From positions 419,833-483,832 of the forward strand of contig NZ_AUAX01000005.1 of NCBI RefSeq assembly GCF_000428945.1: DNA of 64,000 nucleotides. The letters run 5' to 3'. Both the position numbers and the translations under genes were made by a program. The notes under the pieces were generated by a model. It saw only the letters and a list, made by a program, of their open reading frames with translations. It was not told the DNA's origin and searched no databases. Numbering within the stretch: position 1 is the stretch's first letter; each line of letters opens with the position of its first letter. This document shows, piece after piece, positions 63,201 to 64,000 of the stretch. The stretch is from Hamadaea tsunoensis DSM 44101. Its GTDB lineage: Bacteria > Actinomycetota > Actinomycetes > Mycobacteriales > Micromonosporaceae.

Positions 63201-63358
63201 TGGCCGACGCCGTCGAGAACTGGGACCTGCCCTACGACCTCGGTGCGACCGCGGCCCAGCGGGCAGACATCCGCGCCAAGATCGACGCGGGCCAGACGGT
63301 CCCGCCGACCTACGGCAACCCGCTCTACCAGTACGGATCCGGCCTGACCAGCTGGTGA
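60242..63358 (+). CDS. Secreted GH3 glycosidase with two F5/8 type C (CBM32-like) domains
   Basis: 1038 residues. A signal peptide (A-H-A-A near 38) is followed by two discoidin-like domains (about 40-170 and 195-320, each with R-W-S-S, W-L/M-x-V-D-L-G and R-Y-V-R-x-Y-G-T-A-R), a linker, an Ig-like domain (about 335-440), then the GH3 core (about 475-1038). K-H-W-P-G-E-G and G-M-I-T-T-D-W-L-P-S carry the substrate-binding pair and the likely nucleophile Asp. It probably trims beta-linked glucans or related glycans outside the cell. AGGAG precedes the ATG. Confidence 0.9.
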   Translation: MSSRTHHLPRRLLPAVVIASVLTLVAYVVVAVGAAHAAGPLISQGKTATASSVENGGAPAVNAVDGNDGTRWSSAFADPQWLQVDLGAAAAIDQVVLQWETAYATAYQIQTSNDGTNWTNIYSTTTSTGGTQTLNIAGNGRYVRMYGTARATQWGYSLWEFKIYGTIGGTNPSPSASPSPSGSTQPPSDTPISQYKQVTASSWEGGNAPAAALDGRTNTRWSSQFTDPQWMIVDLGGPATFSKIVLNWENAYGTGYHIDASTDGVAWNTIYTTTTGHGGIETLNVNGSGRYVRFYGTARATGYGYSLWEFQVFGNVDSSVVTPPLLSGPTKAPATTGQFALSAPADNAMVTNTRRPVFSWAAVGGATKYQVWLNVSRTDYDFTQSGSLLDLYTKVAEVTGTSYTPTWDISDRWTYKWYVTAVLGSGTSTSNIRRFSLYVPVVETVADGVNIINGMRDANKDGTIEPYEDWHNPIDTRVNDLLGRMTADEKAYQMFYNAQTYPQAGWHFGPAEAADLNNFLLANSASRLGIPFVSAGDTIHGYKTTWPTQSALAAGKDYALDYKLGDMQRKEELEVGTRGVLGPLAEVGTKVLYPRIQEGNGENADVAAAQVRALVSGLQGGPELNPKSVLATVKHWPGEGAGGEAGITYDAVTIKYHMIPFRAAMDAGAVNIMPGYAGSSFLDPGGPGAGNSAPILAYLRNNLGYTGMITTDWLPSGDPWISAAKAGSDVMGGADPGAAGFTIAQFTAAVPAARIDDAVKRILNLKFRLGVFENPYGDPVNGPYRFHQPAYAQLVNQAERESLTLLKNNGVLPLRLNAGDNMIVAGPRATDPLSCCIWTSYFHQEYGSLDILDGIKARAATAGVNVYSDSGPNPKVAIVAVGEPSYTHATSWVKEQPYLPADQLAIIQNLHNQGIKVVVALTMARPYVITEWNDIADAIVVNYRGGEELGPALASLLFGDYTPRGHLPWQLPRNLSDVLKPGGTDVLADAVENWDLPYDLGATAAQRADIRAKIDAGQTVPPTYGNPLYQYGSGLTSW

Positions 63359-63367
63359 GGGGCTCTT

Positions 63368-63412
63368 CGAACCCTTGATCAAGATCTTTTTTAGGATCTT
63401 GTCCCGGGTTCG
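63368..63412 (+). terminator. Hairpin directly after the GH3 gene
   Basis: CGAACCC (63368-63374) pairs with GGGTTCG (63406-63412), and CAAGATC (63380-63386) pairs with GATCTTG (63395-63401), around a loop with six T residues. It begins 10 bases after the GH3 stop, a likely terminator. Confidence 0.65.
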
Positions 63413-63445
63413 TCGATCTCACCTCCGCTCCTCGCGCGGGAGACC

Positions 63446-63480
63446 GGGAGGCCCCGTCACATGCCGTGACGGGGCCTCCC
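63446..63480 (+). terminator. Strong perfect hairpin terminator
   Basis: A 15-bp perfect stem (63446-63460 with 63466-63480, GGGAGGCCCCGTCAC) and a 5-base loop ATGCC. There is no T-tract, as is common for actinobacterial terminators. Confidence 0.85.
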
Positions 63481-63528
63481 TGCCAGCTGAGTGGGGCGAC
63501 GCATCCATCACCGCCGCCCAGTCACCGT

Positions 63529-63588
63529 CTCACCCCTGCACCCCCGCCCTCACCCCTGCACCCGCGCCCTCACCCCTGCGCCCCCGCC
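63529..63588. repeat. Three tandem 20-base repeats
   Basis: CTCACCCCTGCACCCCCGCC and two one-base variants follow at 63529, 63549 and 63569. The third runs directly into the family B string CTTTGTCGCGACTGTCCGA. Confidence 0.9.
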
Positions 63589-63624
63589 CTTTGTCGCGAC
63601 TGTCCGACTTGCACCCCCACCGTC

Positions 63625-63698
63625 CGACGATCTTGCGCGAATGCCCCGAATTTCGTCCGGAACACCTGAAATGCCCGAACATTCGCGCAAGATCGTCG
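63625..63698. repeat. Inverted repeat with perfect 19-bp arms
   Basis: CGACGATCTTGCGCGAATG (63625-63643) is perfectly complementary to 63680-63698. It holds GATCTTG like several other palindromes in the window. The 36-base interior has weak further symmetry (CCCCGAATTTC / GAAATGCCCG). Confidence 0.92.
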
Positions 63699-63701
63699 AC
63701 C

Positions 63702-63850
63702 GCTCTGAAGGCCGACTGCGCTGAAGAGTCGACCGCCTAGAAGAGTCGACCGCCCTGAAGGGCCGACTGCCCTGAAGGGCCGACCACTATGAAGGGCCGA
63801 GTGCGCTGACGAGTCGATCGCTCTGAGGAGTCGGCTGCTCTGAAGATCAG
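63702..63850. repeat. Degenerate 17-base tandem repeats, about nine copies
   Basis: Units like CCTGAAGGGCCGACTGC follow each other with changes between GGGCCGA and GAGTCGA forms. There are no spacers and no palindromic unit, so this is not a CRISPR array. Such units could be slippage products or a binding array. Confidence 0.75.
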
Positions 63851-63880
63851 GTCCGCCGTCCGACCCTGGCCGGTCTTGGC

Positions 63881-63957
63881 TTTGTCGCGACTGTCCGATA
63901 TGGCGGCTGGGCGGATCGACTGGGCGGTGATCGTTCGCGGCTGGGATGTAGTTTTCG
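63881..63957. repeat. Composite repeat, family B copy 2
   Basis: TTTGTCGCGACTGTCCGATA (63881-63900), then GTGATCGTTCGCGG and GGGATGTAGTTTTCG (63927-63957), with the same 40-base offset as at 38776/38816. The first block alone also occurs at 63589-63607 and, in a variant form, at 38502. Confidence 0.75.
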
Positions 63958-64000
63958 GGCACGTACCCTCGATCCACTACGGCCGAGATGTCGCTCTAGG

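Larger units (their letters stand above)
63359..64000. other. Non-coding block with terminators and repeats
   Basis: No credible gene is seen in these 642 bases. In order they hold two hairpins after the GH3 stop, a triple 20-base repeat, a 19-bp inverted repeat, about nine 17-base repeats and family B copy 2. Short open frames here follow the repeats and lack ribosome sites or codon bias. Confidence 0.7.

Noticed and set aside
60368..63382. A 1004-codon open frame antisense to the GH3 gene
   Set aside because: Long antisense frames are common in high-GC genes. Its protein is rich in Arg, Gly and Val with no domain, and the sense frame is a clear glycosidase.
63702..63850. Possible CRISPR array in the 17-base repeats
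   Set aside because: Repeats are contiguous with no spacers, are degenerate, and no cas gene is present.

Overview
The window is high-GC, densely packed actinobacterial chromosome (roughly 70 percent G+C by eye, many GTG starts, many 4-base ATGA/GTGA gene overlaps). The gene families present (actinobacterial Tad locus with a LysM protein, a SigD/ShbA-type sigma factor with an RsdA-like partner, an ECF42 sigma factor, paired CrcB proteins, YdeP-type oxidoreductase with FdhD) and the striking use of the string GTACGC fit a member of the Micromonosporaceae (Actinoplanes-like). That placement is an inference from style, not from a marker gene. No rRNA, tRNA, CRISPR array, prophage or transposase was recognised.

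Layout. 1-8.7 kb: a polycistronic Tad/Flp pilus operon (secreted protein end, SAF/CpaB-like, TadZ-like, TadA, TadB, TadC, Flp pilin, three TadE/TadG-like pseudopilins, LysM membrane protein). 8.9-14.0 kb, minus strand: secreted CocE/NonD hydrolase, FdhD, YdeP-type molybdopterin oxidoreductase, small holin-like membrane protein. 14.2-17.3 kb: sugar ABC importer without its ATPase. 17.4-20.3 kb: lipoprotein, divergent M56 peptidase and BlaI repressor, repeat-rich membrane protein. 20.5-23.5 kb: drug-efflux MFS and TetR facing each other across a seven-copy operator array, then two crcB genes. 23.7-25.9 kb: SigD-like sigma factor with RsdA-like anti-sigma factor, and two divergent Mce-associated proteins.

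25.9-32.9 kb: an acyl-CoA catabolic locus (SDR; two acyl-CoA dehydrogenases, TetR, MaoC hydratase, quinone oxidoreductase, APH-fold kinase). 32.9-38.4 kb: MarR with FMN reductase, membrane proteins, NlpC/P60 peptidase, hydrolase, MmcQ, PolX. 38.4-39.2 kb: non-coding block filled with long inverted repeats. 39.2-43.3 kb, minus strand: nei2-mgtC-MFS-zinc CDF operon with an extreme His-rich CDF. 43.5-45.9 kb: DUF998, DGPF/YCII and ECF42 sigma factor. 46.0-53.8 kb: phosphoesterase, GNAT, lipoprotein, glutaminase-STAS, TetR and flavin monooxygenase, M23 peptidase with tandem repeats. 54.0-59.1 kb: large LuxR regulator coupled to a single-domain haemoglobin, MarR and MFS. 59.2-63.4 kb: phosphoesterase and a large secreted GH3 glycosidase. 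63.4-64 kb: non-coding hairpins and tandem repeats.

The least explained features are in the DNA between genes. One family of hairpins about 80 bp long occurs four times (8761, 23572, 44559, 60042) in convergent, tandem and divergent gaps. A second composite repeat is shared by the 38.8 kb and 63.9 kb non-coding blocks. Several regulator-transporter pairs carry clear, often multiple, palindromic operators. The most unusual is the seven-fold operator array at 21945-22068, whose two outermost sites lie inside the first codons of the efflux gene.
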